Origin: Cryobacterium sp. Y29
GTDB lineage: Bacteria > Actinomycetota > Actinomycetes > Actinomycetales > Microbacteriaceae
DNA: 64,000 nt
Reading direction: 5' to 3'
NCBI RefSeq assembly: GCF_002929825.1
Contig: NZ_PJJN01000035.1
Location: forward strand, 186,001-250,000
Shown here one piece after another: positions 10,588-18,996 of this stretch (position 1 is its first letter; each line of letters begins with the position of its first letter). A program made the position numbers and the translations under genes. The notes below the pieces were generated by a model. The model made no database searches and was not told the DNA's origin. It was given only the letters and a program-made list of their open reading frames with translations.

Positions 10588-11289
10588 GTGGCTAAATGGA
10601 CTAATACCGAAGACGGCATCGAGGACGCTGTTCTATGCGCCCATTTTCTTGATGTCTTACCCGTGAACGGCGCCGCCGTTTCGGTTTTCGTCGGTGCGGT
10701 ACCCGAGGCGGTCGTCTGTGCCACCGATAGCCTCGCCGCTCGGCTCGACGAACTGCAGTTCGATCTCGGCGAGGGACCGCGTTGGGAAGCGGCCCGTACG
10801 CGACTTCCCGTTTTGGAACCTCGGGTACAAGAGGTGGAGCATCCGTTGTGGCCGGTCTTCCACATGGCTCTGATGGACACCACGGTCAAAGCGCTCTACG
10901 TCTTCCCGCTTACTCTCGGCGCGCTCAATGTCGGTATCGTCGAGCTGTACAGCACAACCACGGGCGCACTTGATCGCACGGACCGCGCAAAAGCGTTGGT
11001 ACTGGCCAACGAGACCGCCTGGAACCTGCTCGACCATCTGCTTCGAGTGCAGGAGGCCGTTACCGGCGAAACGTCGTTGACGTCTGAAGCCTCCGCGGAG
11101 TCCCCACTGTCACGCCGGGAAATCCATCAGGCCACCGGGATGGTGTTGGTGCAGATGAACGTCACCCCGACGGATGCCCTGTTGCTGCTGCGCGCGCACG
11201 CCTTCTCCCACGGCACAACCGTGCGCGCCATCGCAGGCGACGTCGTTGCACGGCGCCTACAATTCAGCCCGGAAACCGAAGGCCTGTGA
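10588..11289 (+). CDS. GAF-ANTAR domain regulator (copy 1)
   Basis: A 233-residue protein with an N-terminal GAF-like sensory domain (about residues 15-150) and a C-terminal ANTAR domain (about 170-225, SRREIHQATGMVLVQMNVTPTDA then an Ala-rich helix). ANTAR domains bind paired RNA hairpins and cause transcription antitermination. GTG start with GGAGG seven bases upstream. The GAF part is divergent and no cofactor-binding Cys or His set is obvious. It stands in tandem with a second GAF-ANTAR gene 95 bases downstream. Its RNA targets and ligand are unknown. Confidence 0.83.
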   Translation: MAKWTNTEDGIEDAVLCAHFLDVLPVNGAAVSVFVGAVPEAVVCATDSLAARLDELQFDLGEGPRWEAARTRLPVLEPRVQEVEHPLWPVFHMALMDTTVKALYVFPLTLGALNVGIVELYSTTTGALDRTDRAKALVLANETAWNLLDHLLRVQEAVTGETSLTSEASAESPLSRREIHQATGMVLVQMNVTPTDALLLLRAHAFSHGTTVRAIAGDVVARRLQFSPETEGL

Positions 11290-11348
11290 AATACATCGCT
11301 GCAAATTGATTCGACGTCAATCGACTCGGACACATTCACTCGGTAGAG

Positions 11349-11363
11349 CTGACATATTGTCAG
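11349..11363. promoter_or_regulatory. 15-bp dyad upstream of second GAF-ANTAR gene
   Basis: CTGACATATTGTCAG: six-base arms around a 3-base centre, ending 21 bases before the ATG at 11385. It could be a DNA operator. The loop is too short for the six-base ANTAR RNA hairpin. Confidence 0.4.
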
Positions 11364-11384
11364 GAAAAGTTCTAGAATCCTTCC

Positions 11385-12098
11385 ATGATCACCATGGCTC
11401 GCGCCTCACTGGTGAGCGCCGCCTTCATGAAGTTGACGGACACTCTCGTGGGCGAATATGACGTCCTCGACGTACTCCATACTCTGGTTGAGTCGTGCGT
11501 CGAAGTGCTCGACGCCACCGCGGCTGGTCTGCTGCTGGCCGACCCGAGCGGGGAATTACAGGTCGTGGCTTCGACGAGCGAAGAGAGCTACCTCGTGGAG
11601 GTTCTGCAACAGCAGGCTGGCGCGGGTCCGTGTGTGGACTGCTATCTCACCGGCACAGTCGTCACTCTCGGCGACATCGCAGCATGTCAAGACACCTACC
11701 CAGATTTTGCGGCCGCCGCGTTGTCTCAGGGATTTCACTCAGTGCACGCCATTCCCATGCGGGTGCGCGATCGGGCAATCGGTGCGCTCAACCTGTTTCG
11801 CTCTGACACCGGCGACGTCACCCCCGAAGACGCCGCGATCGGTCAGGCCCTGGCCGATGTCGCGACTATCAGCATTTTGCAGGAACGCACCGTGCATGAA
11901 GACGCCGTCGTCAATGAACAGTTGCAGCGCGCACTGAACAGTCGCATTCTGATCGAACAGGCCAAGGGAGTCATCGCCCAGGTCAGCATGGTCAACATGG
12001 ACGAAGCCTTCAAACGACTGCGAGCGGATGCTCGGGCAAACAATCACACCATGCGCGAAAGTGCTGAAAACGTCATCAACCGAAGTGTGCACCTCTAA
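11385..12098 (+). CDS. GAF-ANTAR domain regulator (copy 2)
   Basis: A 237-residue protein with a well-formed GAF domain (about 20-165, including GPCVDCYLTG and AIPMRVRDRAIGALNLF) and an ANTAR domain (about 185-232, LIEQAKGVIAQVSMVNMDEAFKRLRADARANN). The QAKG segment and the Ala-Arg-Ala-Asn stretch are hallmark ANTAR positions. The GAF domain holds two Cys (GPCVDC) that could sense redox or metal, which is speculation. Compared with copy 1 it is clearly diverged, so the pair is not a recent duplication. It probably acts as an RNA-binding antiterminator. Confidence 0.87.
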   Translation: MITMARASLVSAAFMKLTDTLVGEYDVLDVLHTLVESCVEVLDATAAGLLLADPSGELQVVASTSEESYLVEVLQQQAGAGPCVDCYLTGTVVTLGDIAACQDTYPDFAAAALSQGFHSVHAIPMRVRDRAIGALNLFRSDTGDVTPEDAAIGQALADVATISILQERTVHEDAVVNEQLQRALNSRILIEQAKGVIAQVSMVNMDEAFKRLRADARANNHTMRESAENVINRSVHL

Positions 12099-12178
12099 TT
12101 TCACTCTGGGAGCCACGTTCCCCGGCACGCCAAAGCAGAGCACCAGCGGGTGCAGCGGAACGTGTCGGCGGTCGCCCC

Positions 12179-12184
12179 TAGGGT
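12179..12184 (+). promoter_or_regulatory. candidate -10 box of exonuclease gene
   Basis: TAGGGT six bases before ATG 12191. The following GGA could alternatively serve as a weak SD. Confidence 0.35.
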
Positions 12185-12190
12185 GGAAGC

Positions 12191-12877
12191 ATGAGCACTT
12201 GGAGCGATCACCTCGCCGTATTCGACCTTGAAACTACCGGCATCGATGTAGAAACGTGTCGCATCGTGTCGGCCACTGTCGCCGTTATCGACGCCAGCGG
12301 TACGGCCGTGGAGCGCATCGATTGGCTAGTCGATCCAGGCATCGACATTCCGGCCGGCGCCACCTACGTGCACGGAATCACAACAGAGCATGCCGTGGAA
12401 CACGGCCGCATGGCAGCCGAGGCTGTCGCCGAGATCGTTGGTGCGCTCCGAGGCCACCTGAACGACGGCCTGCCGATCGTGGCCTACAACGCCCCCTACG
12501 ACCTCACCCTGCTCGACCGCGAAGCCCTGCGCTATGGCATCGCTCCCCTGACCTCCCCCAGCCCCGTCGTCGATCCTCTCGTCATCGACAAAGCCGTCGA
12601 CAAGTATCGAAAGGGCAAGCGCACCCTCGAGGTCACGAGCGCGTTCTACGGAGTCAGCCTGGAAGATGCGCACGATGCCGGAGCCGATGCGATCGCCGCC
12701 GGTCGTGTCGCTCAGGCGATCCACCGGGCGCACAAAGGTGCTCTACCAACCACTCTCGACGAGATGCACGCGCTGCAGGTCACCTGGTATCGCCAACAGG
12801 CCGAAAGCTTTCAGGAGTACATGCGGCGCGGCCGCGATCCCGAGTTTCTGGCCGACACCGCCTGGCCCCAACGTTGA
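12191..12877 (+). CDS. DnaQ-family 3'-5' exonuclease (DEDD type)
   Basis: A 228-residue stand-alone exonuclease of the DnaQ/RNase T fold. Exo I is FDLETTG (metal-binding Asp12 and Glu14), Exo II includes YNAPYDLTLLD, and Exo III is HDAGADA with the DEDDh His and last Asp. It has no polymerase, BRCT or GIY-YIG domain. Likely roles are proofreading, repair or RNA trimming. Actinobacteria carry several such paralogs, so I do not call it the polymerase III epsilon subunit. Confidence 0.86.
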   Translation: MSTWSDHLAVFDLETTGIDVETCRIVSATVAVIDASGTAVERIDWLVDPGIDIPAGATYVHGITTEHAVEHGRMAAEAVAEIVGALRGHLNDGLPIVAYNAPYDLTLLDREALRYGIAPLTSPSPVVDPLVIDKAVDKYRKGKRTLEVTSAFYGVSLEDAHDAGADAIAAGRVAQAIHRAHKGALPTTLDEMHALQVTWYRQQAESFQEYMRRGRDPEFLADTAWPQR

Positions 12878-12888
12878 TTCGGTCAGTG

Positions 12889-12941
12889 TTGCTCGGGTAG
12901 TTGCTGACTGGGCAGTTGCTGGCTGGGCAGTTGCTGAACAG
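12889..12941. repeat. 15-bp tandem repeat with truncated ends
   Basis: Two full units, TTGCTGACTGGGCAG and TTGCTGGCTGGGCAG, flanked by a shortened copy on each side. It lies just after the exonuclease stop. This is likely replication slippage; nothing suggests a CRISPR. Confidence 0.65.
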
Positions 12942-13000
12942 AAAAATTGCTCGTGCCCAAATCGCTGAACAGGCCCCAATATTCACTTCGGATGCCAAAC

Positions 13001-13035
13001 AAAAAAAGCGACCAGCCGAAGCTGGTCGCTTTTTT
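13001..13035. terminator. bidirectional intrinsic terminator
   Basis: AGCGACCAGC, loop CGAA, GCTGGTCGCT, flanked by an A run on the left and a T run on the right, so it can end both the exonuclease transcript (+) and the L31 transcript (-), which converge here. Confidence 0.88.
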
Positions 13036-13069
13036 GTTTCGAGCTTGAGAATGAGCAAAAAAACTGGTG

Positions 13070-13321
13070 TTATTTGCCGAAGCCCTTGTAGCGCGAGTTG
13101 AACTTCTCGACGCGGCCGGCGGAGTCCATGATGCGCTGTTTGCCCGTGTAGAACGGGTGCGATTCGGAGGAGATTTCCACGTCAATGACCGGGTACGTGG
13201 TTCCGTCTTCCCACTCGATGGTCTTCTTGCTCGAGACCGTCGACCGGGTCAGAAAGGTCGCTCCGGAGGCGAGGTCGCGGAACACGACGGCAGCGTACTC
13301 GGGATGAATGTCAGACTTCAT
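13070..13321 (-). CDS. rpmE2: 50S ribosomal protein L31 type B
   Basis: An 83-residue L31 of the longer, Cys-free type B (bL31B), shown by [18 protein letters not shown] and the absence of the CxxC zinc motif. It binds the large subunit at the subunit bridge. The start is ATG 13321, after AAAGGA; an upstream frame to 13339 is less likely. Zinc-free L31 paralogs are often induced under zinc limitation through Zur, but I see no clear Zur box, and it may be the only copy in this organism. Confidence 0.93.
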   Translation of the reverse strand: MKSDIHPEYAAVVFRDLASGATFLTRSTVSSKKTIEWEDGTTYPVIDVEISSESHPFYTGKQRIMDSAGRVEKFNSRYKGFGK

Positions 13322-13516
13322 GAAGATTTCCTTTTGCACTTCTGGTGAACAGACTTGTAACTGGTCACAGTGCTGTTCGATTGTTGGGCACCGCTCGCCG
13401 CATACTCAAAAGACGACGACGAGCTGGTTGGCCTGATGGCCAGCCCTCTACCCTAGCAGACCTTAGTTTCAGTAAAAGAGCCTCGGAGTTGACGTCGTCG
13501 TGTCGCGGCGTTTTGT

Positions 13517-14299
13517 TTAGACAGCGCGCGCCGCGAAGCGGCCGTCGTTCTCGATGAGTTCGATATTCAGGCCGAACGTGTCGCTCAGAGCCGTCCCGGT
13601 GAGTGCCGTACCGATCGGCCCGGCCGAGACGACCTTGCCGCCGGACAGTAGGAGCACGTGGGTGAATCCGAGCGGAATTTCTTCAACGTGGTGGGTGACC
13701 ATGATGATGGCCGGCGAGTTGGGTTCCTGAGCGAAGCCGCTCAGAAGCTGCAAAAGCGCTTCCCGGGCGCCGAGGTCGAGGCTCGCAGCAGGCTCGTCGA
13801 GTAAGAGAATTTCCGGGTCGGTCATGACTGAGCGGGCGATCTGAACCCGCTTCTGTTCTCCATCGCTCAGGGTGCCAAATTCGCGCTCGGCTAGGTGATC
13901 GAGATTCCATTCCTGCAAGACGCGCTGGGCGCGTCGTTCATCGATGGTCTCGTATTCTTCATTCCACCGGCCGGTTACCGAGTAGGCCGCCGTCATGACG
14001 ACGTCGAGGACCTTCTCTTTGGCGGGAACCTTCCGTGCCATGGCAGTCGAGGCAAACCCGATTCGGGGCCGCAGCTCAAAGACATCCGTTCCGCCCAGCG
14101 TCTCGTCGAGCACCTCGGCCTGACCGGCCGACGGATGCATGAAAGCTGCGGCAATCTGTAACAGCGTGGTCTTGCCAGCCCCGTTCGGGCCAAGGATGAC
14201 CCACCGCTGGTCGTCATCGACGCTCCAATTCACTGAGTCGAGGATGGTAGTGCCACCCCGGACGACCGAGACGTCGGTGAAATGCAGAACGTTGACCAT
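13517..14299 (-). CDS. ABC transporter ATP-binding protein
   Basis: A 260-residue single ATPase domain with Walker A GPNGAGKTT (about 38-46), Q-loop, signature LSDGEQKRVQ, Walker B ILLLDEPAA and switch His in MVTHH. The signature has Asp for the usual second Gly. No permease gene is adjacent, and the closest-looking relatives are stand-alone YlmA/ModF-like ATPases, so it may not be a transporter at all. No SD, but TAACAT lies six bases before the ATG. Confidence 0.84.
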   Translation of the reverse strand: MVNVLHFTDVSVVRGGTTILDSVNWSVDDDQRWVILGPNGAGKTTLLQIAAAFMHPSAGQAEVLDETLGGTDVFELRPRIGFASTAMARKVPAKEKVLDVVMTAAYSVTGRWNEEYETIDERRAQRVLQEWNLDHLAEREFGTLSDGEQKRVQIARSVMTDPEILLLDEPAASLDLGAREALLQLLSGFAQEPNSPAIIMVTHHVEEIPLGFTHVLLLSGGKVVSAGPIGTALTGTALSDTFGLNIELIENDGRFAARAV

Positions 14300-14305
14300 A
14301 TAGCC

Positions 14306-14311
14306 ATGTTA
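14306..14311 (-). promoter_or_regulatory. candidate -10 box, leaderless ABC ATPase
   Basis: TAACAT on the minus strand, six bases before ATG 14299, with no SD between. Confidence 0.45.
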
Positions 14312-14382
14312 TCGGGCGGCGCCGACGCGCAAATACGCTGGGCTCGCCCTCGGACTGAGACCGGCACCACCGACGGGGTGGG

Positions 14383-15564
14383 TCACAGCAGAGACGCGTA
14401 GATCTCCCGGGTACGGGTGGCGATTTGGCTCCAGCCGAACTCGTGCTCGGCGCGCAGACGACCAGCGCGTCCCATTTCAGCCGCTCGAGTCGGATCGCTC
14501 ACCACCTCGGTCACGATGCGGGCGAGGTCAGCGACGAATTGATCGGGATTCAATGGGGTTCCCGTGCCGTCGGTGAGCTGCTCAATCGGCACCAGACGTC
14601 CGGTTTGACCGTCGGCGACGACTTCGGGGATACCACCGGTAGCGGTACCGACAACTGCCAACCCACAGGCCATTGCCTCGAGGTTGACGATTCCCAGTGG
14701 TTCGTAAATGGACGGGCACACAAAGACGGTGCCGTGCGTGAGAACCGCAGCGAGCTCAGGTTGGGCGAGAAGTCGGTTGATCCAGACGACCCCCGACCGT
14801 TCGCGCTGCAACGCCTCGACGCCAGCGGTCACTTCCGCCAGGATTTTTGGAGTGTCCGGCGCACCGGCACACAGTACGAGCTGCACCTCAGACGGCAGCA
14901 ACGCGGCGGCGCGTAACAGGTAGGGCAGGCCTTTTTGCCGGGTGATGCGACCGACAAAGACGACAGACGGCCGCTCAGGGTCGATTCCCAGCTCCCGTAC
15001 GACGTCGGCGTCGAGTCTGGGCTTCCAGCGGTCAAGGTCAATACCGTTGTACACGGTGTGAACCCGGCTCTCATCGAGCGCCGGGTAGCTGCGCAGAATG
15101 TCGCGCCGCATGCCGTCGCTGACGGCGATCACGGCATCTGCTGCCTCAAAGGCCGTTTTCTCGATCCAGCTGGAGACGCGGTAGCCGCCACCGAGCTGCT
15201 CGGCCTTCCACGGTCGCAGGGGTTCGAGGCTATGGGCCGTGACGACGTGCGGAATTCCGTGCAGCATCTTCGCGAGGTGGCCGGCCGCATTGGCATACCA
15301 GGTGTGCGAGTGCACCAGATCAGCATCAGCGGCGTCTTGAGCCATCTGCAGGTCAACGCCGAGGGTACTCAAGGAAGCGTTGGCATTGGCCAGCTGTGCC
15401 GGAACGTCATAGGCAAAGGTCTCGGCGTCCGTGCGGGGTGCGCCGAAGCACCGCACCGACACGTCAATATCTTCGCGAAGTGCTCGCACGAGCTCCATCA
15501 CGTGAACGCCCGCTCCCCCATAGATCTCTGGAGGGTATTCCTTGGTCATCAGATCCACTCGCAT
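14383..15564 (-). CDS. glgA: glycogen synthase / maltose-1-phosphate synthase (GlgA/GlgM type)
   Basis: A 393-residue GT4 enzyme of the actinobacterial type, predicted to use ADP-glucose to extend alpha-1,4-glucan or to form maltose 1-phosphate. [16 protein letters not shown] is the N-terminal loop, [10 protein letters not shown] starts the donor domain, and the EX7E motif is [18 protein letters not shown] 15564 is preferred over an upstream codon because the family starts MRVDLLTREYPP; TACCTT six bases upstream suggests a leaderless mRNA. It is divergent from glgC, the same pairing as mycobacterial Rv1212c and glgC, where the product is GlgM. Confidence 0.9.
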   Translation of the reverse strand: MRVDLMTKEYPPEIYGGAGVHVMELVRALREDIDVSVRCFGAPRTDAETFAYDVPAQLANANASLSTLGVDLQMAQDAADADLVHSHTWYANAAGHLAKMLHGIPHVVTAHSLEPLRPWKAEQLGGGYRVSSWIEKTAFEAADAVIAVSDGMRRDILRSYPALDESRVHTVYNGIDLDRWKPRLDADVVRELGIDPERPSVVFVGRITRQKGLPYLLRAAALLPSEVQLVLCAGAPDTPKILAEVTAGVEALQRERSGVVWINRLLAQPELAAVLTHGTVFVCPSIYEPLGIVNLEAMACGLAVVGTATGGIPEVVADGQTGRLVPIEQLTDGTGTPLNPDQFVADLARIVTEVVSDPTRAAEMGRAGRLRAEHEFGWSQIATRTREIYASLL

Positions 15565-15644
15565 GGAGCAAAGGTAGCGCAGCTGAACCCGACCCACATC
15601 CCGCCGTGCAACTCGAGCCCCACGGTTGGCCCTACTCTGTACAC
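15565..15644. promoter_or_regulatory. divergent glgA-glgC promoter region
   Basis: The 80-base spacer holds a -10-like TACCTT (15571-15576, minus strand) and TACTCT (15633-15638, plus strand), each exactly six bases from its start codon and neither followed by an SD. Both genes therefore look leaderless and could share regulation. Confidence 0.5.
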
Positions 15645-16889
15645 ATGAAAGCCACGAAAATCTTTGGAATCGTGCTCGCCGGTGGTGAGGGAAAACGGCT
15701 GATGCCGCTAACCGAGGACCGGGCCAAGCCAGCGGTCCCCTTTGGGGGGCATTACCGCTTGGTGGATTTCGCCCTGTCCAACCTGATCAATTCGGGCCTC
15801 ACCCAGGTCGTTGTTTTGACCCAATACAAATCACACAGTCTCGACCGCCACGTCTCCCAGACCTGGCATATGTCCGGTGGATTGTCTAACTCCTACATCG
15901 CCTCCGTGCCCGCTCAGCAGCGTCTCGGCAAGCGTTGGTTCAGCGGCTCGGCCGATGCGATTTTGCAGAGCCTGAATCTCATTCACGACGAGAAACCCGA
16001 CATCGTTGTCGTCGTGGGTGCCGACCACGTCTATCGCATGGATTTCAGCCAGATGATCGACGCACACATCGCCTCTGGCCTGTCGGCCACGGTCGCCGCG
16101 ATTCGCCAGCCTATCGGCTTGGCCGATCAGTTCGGCGTCATTGAAGTGGATGCCGCCACCCCTGATCGGATCTCCGATTTTCGTGAGAAGCCCAAGGATG
16201 CCGTCGGGCTTGCCGACGCCCCCCACGAGGTGTTCGCATCGATGGGTAACTACGTCTTCAACACCGACGCCCTGATCGAGGCGGTGCTGCGCGACGGTGA
16301 GCGTACCGATTCGAGCCACGACATGGGCGGTGACATCATTCCCGATTTTGTCTCCCGCGGCGAAGCCGGTGTATACGATCTACAGCGCAATGTGGTGCCG
16401 GGGTCAACCGATCGCGATCGGTACTACTGGCGCGATGTGGGAACGATCGACTCGTTCTTCGAGGCCCACCAGGATCTTATTTCGGCGCTGCCCGTGTTCA
16501 ACCTGTACAACCACGAATGGCCCATATTCAGCATGCAGCTGAACTCGCCACCGGCTAAATTCGTGCGCGACGGCAAGGGCGCTCTCGGCACCATGATCGA
16601 CTCGATTGTGTCGCTGGGTTGCGTCATTTCCGGCGCACACATCGAGCGCAGCGTTCTGGGGCCTTGGACCTCGATCGGGTCGGCCTGCGAAGTCATCGAC
16701 TCGATTGTGTTCGACCGGGTGCAGATTCGACCCGATGCGATCGTGCGTCGTGCCATTCTCGACAAGGAAGTCATCGTCGAGGCTGGCGCCACGGTCGGTG
16801 TCGATCGTGATCGCGACCTCGCACGCGGTTTCAGTGTGACCGAATCCGGTATCACCGTCGTCGGTAAGGGAGTGTTCGTTACTCCGTGA
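15645..16889 (+). CDS. glgC: glucose-1-phosphate adenylyltransferase
   Basis: A 414-residue ADP-glucose pyrophosphorylase; makes ADP-glucose from glucose 1-phosphate and ATP, the committed step of glycogen synthesis. [28 protein letters not shown] is split here: the nucleotide loop is [13 protein letters not shown], then a Lys-Pro-Ala-Val motif, LSNLINSG, and a C-terminal left-handed beta-helix region with the hexapeptide-like SIVFDRVQI. Start ATG 15645 gives the canonical N-terminus [16 protein letters not shown]. Its stop overlaps the serB start (GTGA). Confidence 0.95.
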   Translation: MKATKIFGIVLAGGEGKRLMPLTEDRAKPAVPFGGHYRLVDFALSNLINSGLTQVVVLTQYKSHSLDRHVSQTWHMSGGLSNSYIASVPAQQRLGKRWFSGSADAILQSLNLIHDEKPDIVVVVGADHVYRMDFSQMIDAHIASGLSATVAAIRQPIGLADQFGVIEVDAATPDRISDFREKPKDAVGLADAPHEVFASMGNYVFNTDALIEAVLRDGERTDSSHDMGGDIIPDFVSRGEAGVYDLQRNVVPGSTDRDRYYWRDVGTIDSFFEAHQDLISALPVFNLYNHEWPIFSMQLNSPPAKFVRDGKGALGTMIDSIVSLGCVISGAHIERSVLGPWTSIGSACEVIDSIVFDRVQIRPDAIVRRAILDKEVIVEAGATVGVDRDRDLARGFSVTESGITVVGKGVFVTP

Positions 16890-17539
16890 TCCGCGCTACT
16901 GCACCACGCTTCCTAGTCGTGCTCGATGCAGACTCGACCCTGATACAGGATGAAGTGATCGAGCTGCTGGCGGACGCCGCCGGCTCGCGCAATCTCGTCG
17001 CCAACGTGACCGAGCGCGCCATGCGCGGCGAACTTGATTTCGCCGACAGCCTGCGCGAGCGAGTTTTGACCCTGGCGGGACTGCCCGACACCGTTTTCAC
17101 CGAGGTGGGACAGCGCATCCGCCCGACCGAGGGGGTGCAGGAGCTGATCGCCGGCATTCATGCCGCCGGGGGCCTCGTCGGCGTCGTGTCCGGCGGCTTT
17201 CACGAGTTGCTCGACCCCCTCGCAGCCGACCTCAAAGTCGACCATTGGCGGGCCAACCGACTTGAAGTCGAAGCCGGCCGCCTGACCGGGCGGGTCCTCG
17301 GACCGATCATCGACGCCGAGGCCAAAGCGGTCGCCCTGCGCGAATGGGCGGCACAGGAACGCATCGCCCTGTCGCAGACGGTCGCAGTCGGGGACGGCGC
17401 CAACGACCTGCACATGATGGATGCCGCCGGCCTCGCCGTCGCGTTCAACGCCAAGCCACAGGTCAAGCGTGAGGCTGACCTCGTGATCGACCGCTGCGAC
17501 CTCAGTCAGGTGCTGCCGTTGCTCGGCCTGCGCGGCTGA
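16886..17539 (+). CDS. serB: phosphoserine phosphatase
   Basis: A 217-residue HAD phosphatase, last step of serine synthesis. Motif I is [14 protein letters not shown] (nucleophile and acid Asp), motif II is VVSGGFHE, and motifs III-IV include Lys and [11 protein letters not shown]. It lacks the N-terminal ACT domains of longer SerB proteins, so it corresponds to the catalytic core. GTG start overlaps the glgC stop by four bases, implying translational coupling of serine and glycogen genes, which is metabolically unexpected. Another HAD substrate is possible but the motifs fit SerB well. Confidence 0.88.
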   Translation: MIRATAPRFLVVLDADSTLIQDEVIELLADAAGSRNLVANVTERAMRGELDFADSLRERVLTLAGLPDTVFTEVGQRIRPTEGVQELIAGIHAAGGLVGVVSGGFHELLDPLAADLKVDHWRANRLEVEAGRLTGRVLGPIIDAEAKAVALREWAAQERIALSQTVAVGDGANDLHMMDAAGLAVAFNAKPQVKREADLVIDRCDLSQVLPLLGLRG

Positions 17540-17566
17540 CGAGGTCCGTGCCGCTCGACTGTTTGC

Positions 17567-18277
17567 TCAGTGGCCCATTCCCAGGCCGCCATCGACGGGA
17601 ATAACGGCACCAGAAATGTACCCGGCGTCATCGCTGGCCAGCCAAGTGACGACACGAGCAACTTCTAATGGAGTGGCAAAACGGCCAGCCGGAATGTTGC
17701 GCCTGTAGTCCGTCTGCTGCGCTTCGGGAAGAGCAGCGGTCATGTCGGTTTCGATAAAACCTGGAGCGATGACGTTTGCAGTAATGCCGCGAGCACCGAG
17801 CTCGCGTGTGATCGAGCGGGCCAGGCCGATCAGCCCACTCTTCGACGCGGAATAATTCACCTGTCCCGGTGACCCATAGAGTCCGACCACACTGGAAATC
17901 AACACGATGCGACCGAAACGAGCCTTGAGCATGCTCTTGCTCGCCCTTTTGACCACGCGGAACGCCCCGCTGAGGTTCGTGTCGATCACCGACGTGAAAT
18001 CATCATCGGACATGCGCATAAGCAGGGTGTCACGGGTGATTCCGGCGTTCGCAACGACGACCTCAACCGGACCGTATGTCGCCTCGATCTCGGTATACGC
18101 GGCATCAATCGACGCGGCATCGGTCACGTCGGCGCGCACCGTGAGACTGCCGGCCGGTCCGTGTCCAGACCGCGAAGTCACAGCGACGCGATGGCCCTGG
18201 GCGAGAAATTCCTCCGCGATGGCAAAACCGATGCCGCGGTTACCGCCGGTGACGAGCACTGTTCGAGCCGTTGTCAT
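17567..18277 (-). CDS. fabG: 3-oxoacyl-ACP reductase (SDR family)
   Basis: A 236-residue short-chain dehydrogenase with N-terminal TGGNRGIG, the NAG motif (VANAGIT), catalytic Ser and YSASK (VNYSASKSG), and a C-terminus GGLGMGH typical of FabG/MabA. It would reduce 3-oxoacyl-ACP with NADPH in fatty-acid elongation. Start ATG 18277 follows AGAGGAA; upstream codons add unmatched residues. Converges with serB. The partner InhA/FabI gene, often next to mycobacterial mabA, is not here. Confidence 0.88.
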   Translation of the reverse strand: MTTARTVLVTGGNRGIGFAIAEEFLAQGHRVAVTSRSGHGPAGSLTVRADVTDAASIDAAYTEIEATYGPVEVVVANAGITRDTLLMRMSDDDFTSVIDTNLSGAFRVVKRASKSMLKARFGRIVLISSVVGLYGSPGQVNYSASKSGLIGLARSITRELGARGITANVIAPGFIETDMTAALPEAQQTDYRRNIPAGRFATPLEVARVVTWLASDDAGYISGAVIPVDGGLGMGH

Positions 18278-18445
18278 AAAGTTCCTCTTCTGTTGTTCAC
18301 TCAGCTGTGGGCTGCCGGTGGAGAGTTTTACAAAATACCCGGCAGATTCAAGTTTAAGGCGTGCAAGAATCACGCCACACAGACGTAGGCTGGTCGGAGC
18401 GGACTATTCCCCGCTGACTAACCCGATCACGAACCCGACGGACCC

Positions 18446-18724
18446 ATGAAGCAGCAGTCGATCACTTCGCTCCCCCCCTCCCCGGAGGTTGAACGACGCA
18501 ACCGGATGATCAAGTACTCCATTGCGATGGGTATCCGTATCGTGTGCATTGTGCTGATGCTGTTCGTGCAGGGTTGGTGGCTGCTGCTCTGCGCCATCGG
18601 TGCGATCGTGCTTCCCTACTTTGCGGTCGTGGTCGCGAACGTGCAGGTCGCGCCGCGCGGAGCCGAAGTATTACGGCCCGGCACCGTCGCAACGTACCGC
18701 AACACCGACGACGAGGCTCGGTAA
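18446..18724 (+). CDS. DUF3099 small membrane protein
   Basis: A 92-residue protein with two hydrophobic helices (about 26-42 and 44-66) separated by GWW; the ITS start, RRNRMIKYSIAMGIR and LPYFAVVVAN segments match the actinobacterial DUF3099 family. Function unknown. It begins a same-strand run with the small Cys protein and SURF1. Confidence 0.8.
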   Translation: MKQQSITSLPPSPEVERRNRMIKYSIAMGIRIVCIVLMLFVQGWWLLLCAIGAIVLPYFAVVVANVQVAPRGAEVLRPGTVATYRNTDDEAR

Positions 18725-18753
18725 TTGCTCTCGCCGCCGCTCGGGGTGGTCCG

Positions 18754-18996
18754 ATGATCGGACTGGGCGCGCCCATGCACACGTCAACCTGCTCGCGCGC
18801 AGACTGTCGAAATATAGGCCATTGGCGTCTGGATTGGCGCAACCCGCGCATCCACTCGACCGACCGCGTCAAAACCTGGTTAGCCTGCGACGAGCATGTC
18901 GACTACCTGCGTGAATTTCTCAGCGCCCGTGATTTTCCTCTCACCGTCAGCCCGCTGGCGCTCGTCGAACCAGATCGCGCTGGAGATGCGCAATGA
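18754..18996 (+). CDS. small conserved Cys-containing protein (unknown function)
   Basis: An 80-residue protein beginning MIGLGAPMHTSTCSRADCRN. It has Cys residues in CSRADC and a third in LACDEH with His, a possible metal site, and the phrase WLACDEHVDYL. Similar small actinobacterial proteins are sometimes labelled acetone carboxylase, which has no support from length or motif. ATG 18754 or the in-frame ATG 18775 could be the start. Its stop overlaps the SURF1 start (ATGA), so the two are translationally coupled. I do not assign a function. Confidence 0.72.
   Translation: MIGLGAPMHTSTCSRADCRNIGHWRLDWRNPRIHSTDRVKTWLACDEHVDYLREFLSARDFPLTVSPLALVEPDRAGDAQ

Noticed and set aside
11349-11363. 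ANTAR-binding RNA hairpin
   Set aside because: ANTAR targets have paired hairpins with six-base loops; this has a 3-base centre and no partner.
12889-12941. possible CRISPR
   Set aside because: Units are adjacent with no spacers and no cas genes nearby.
12883-13185. small minus-strand frame with QQLPS repeats
   Set aside because: The repeat is the translation of the 15-bp tandem repeat and the frame runs through a strong terminator into L31.
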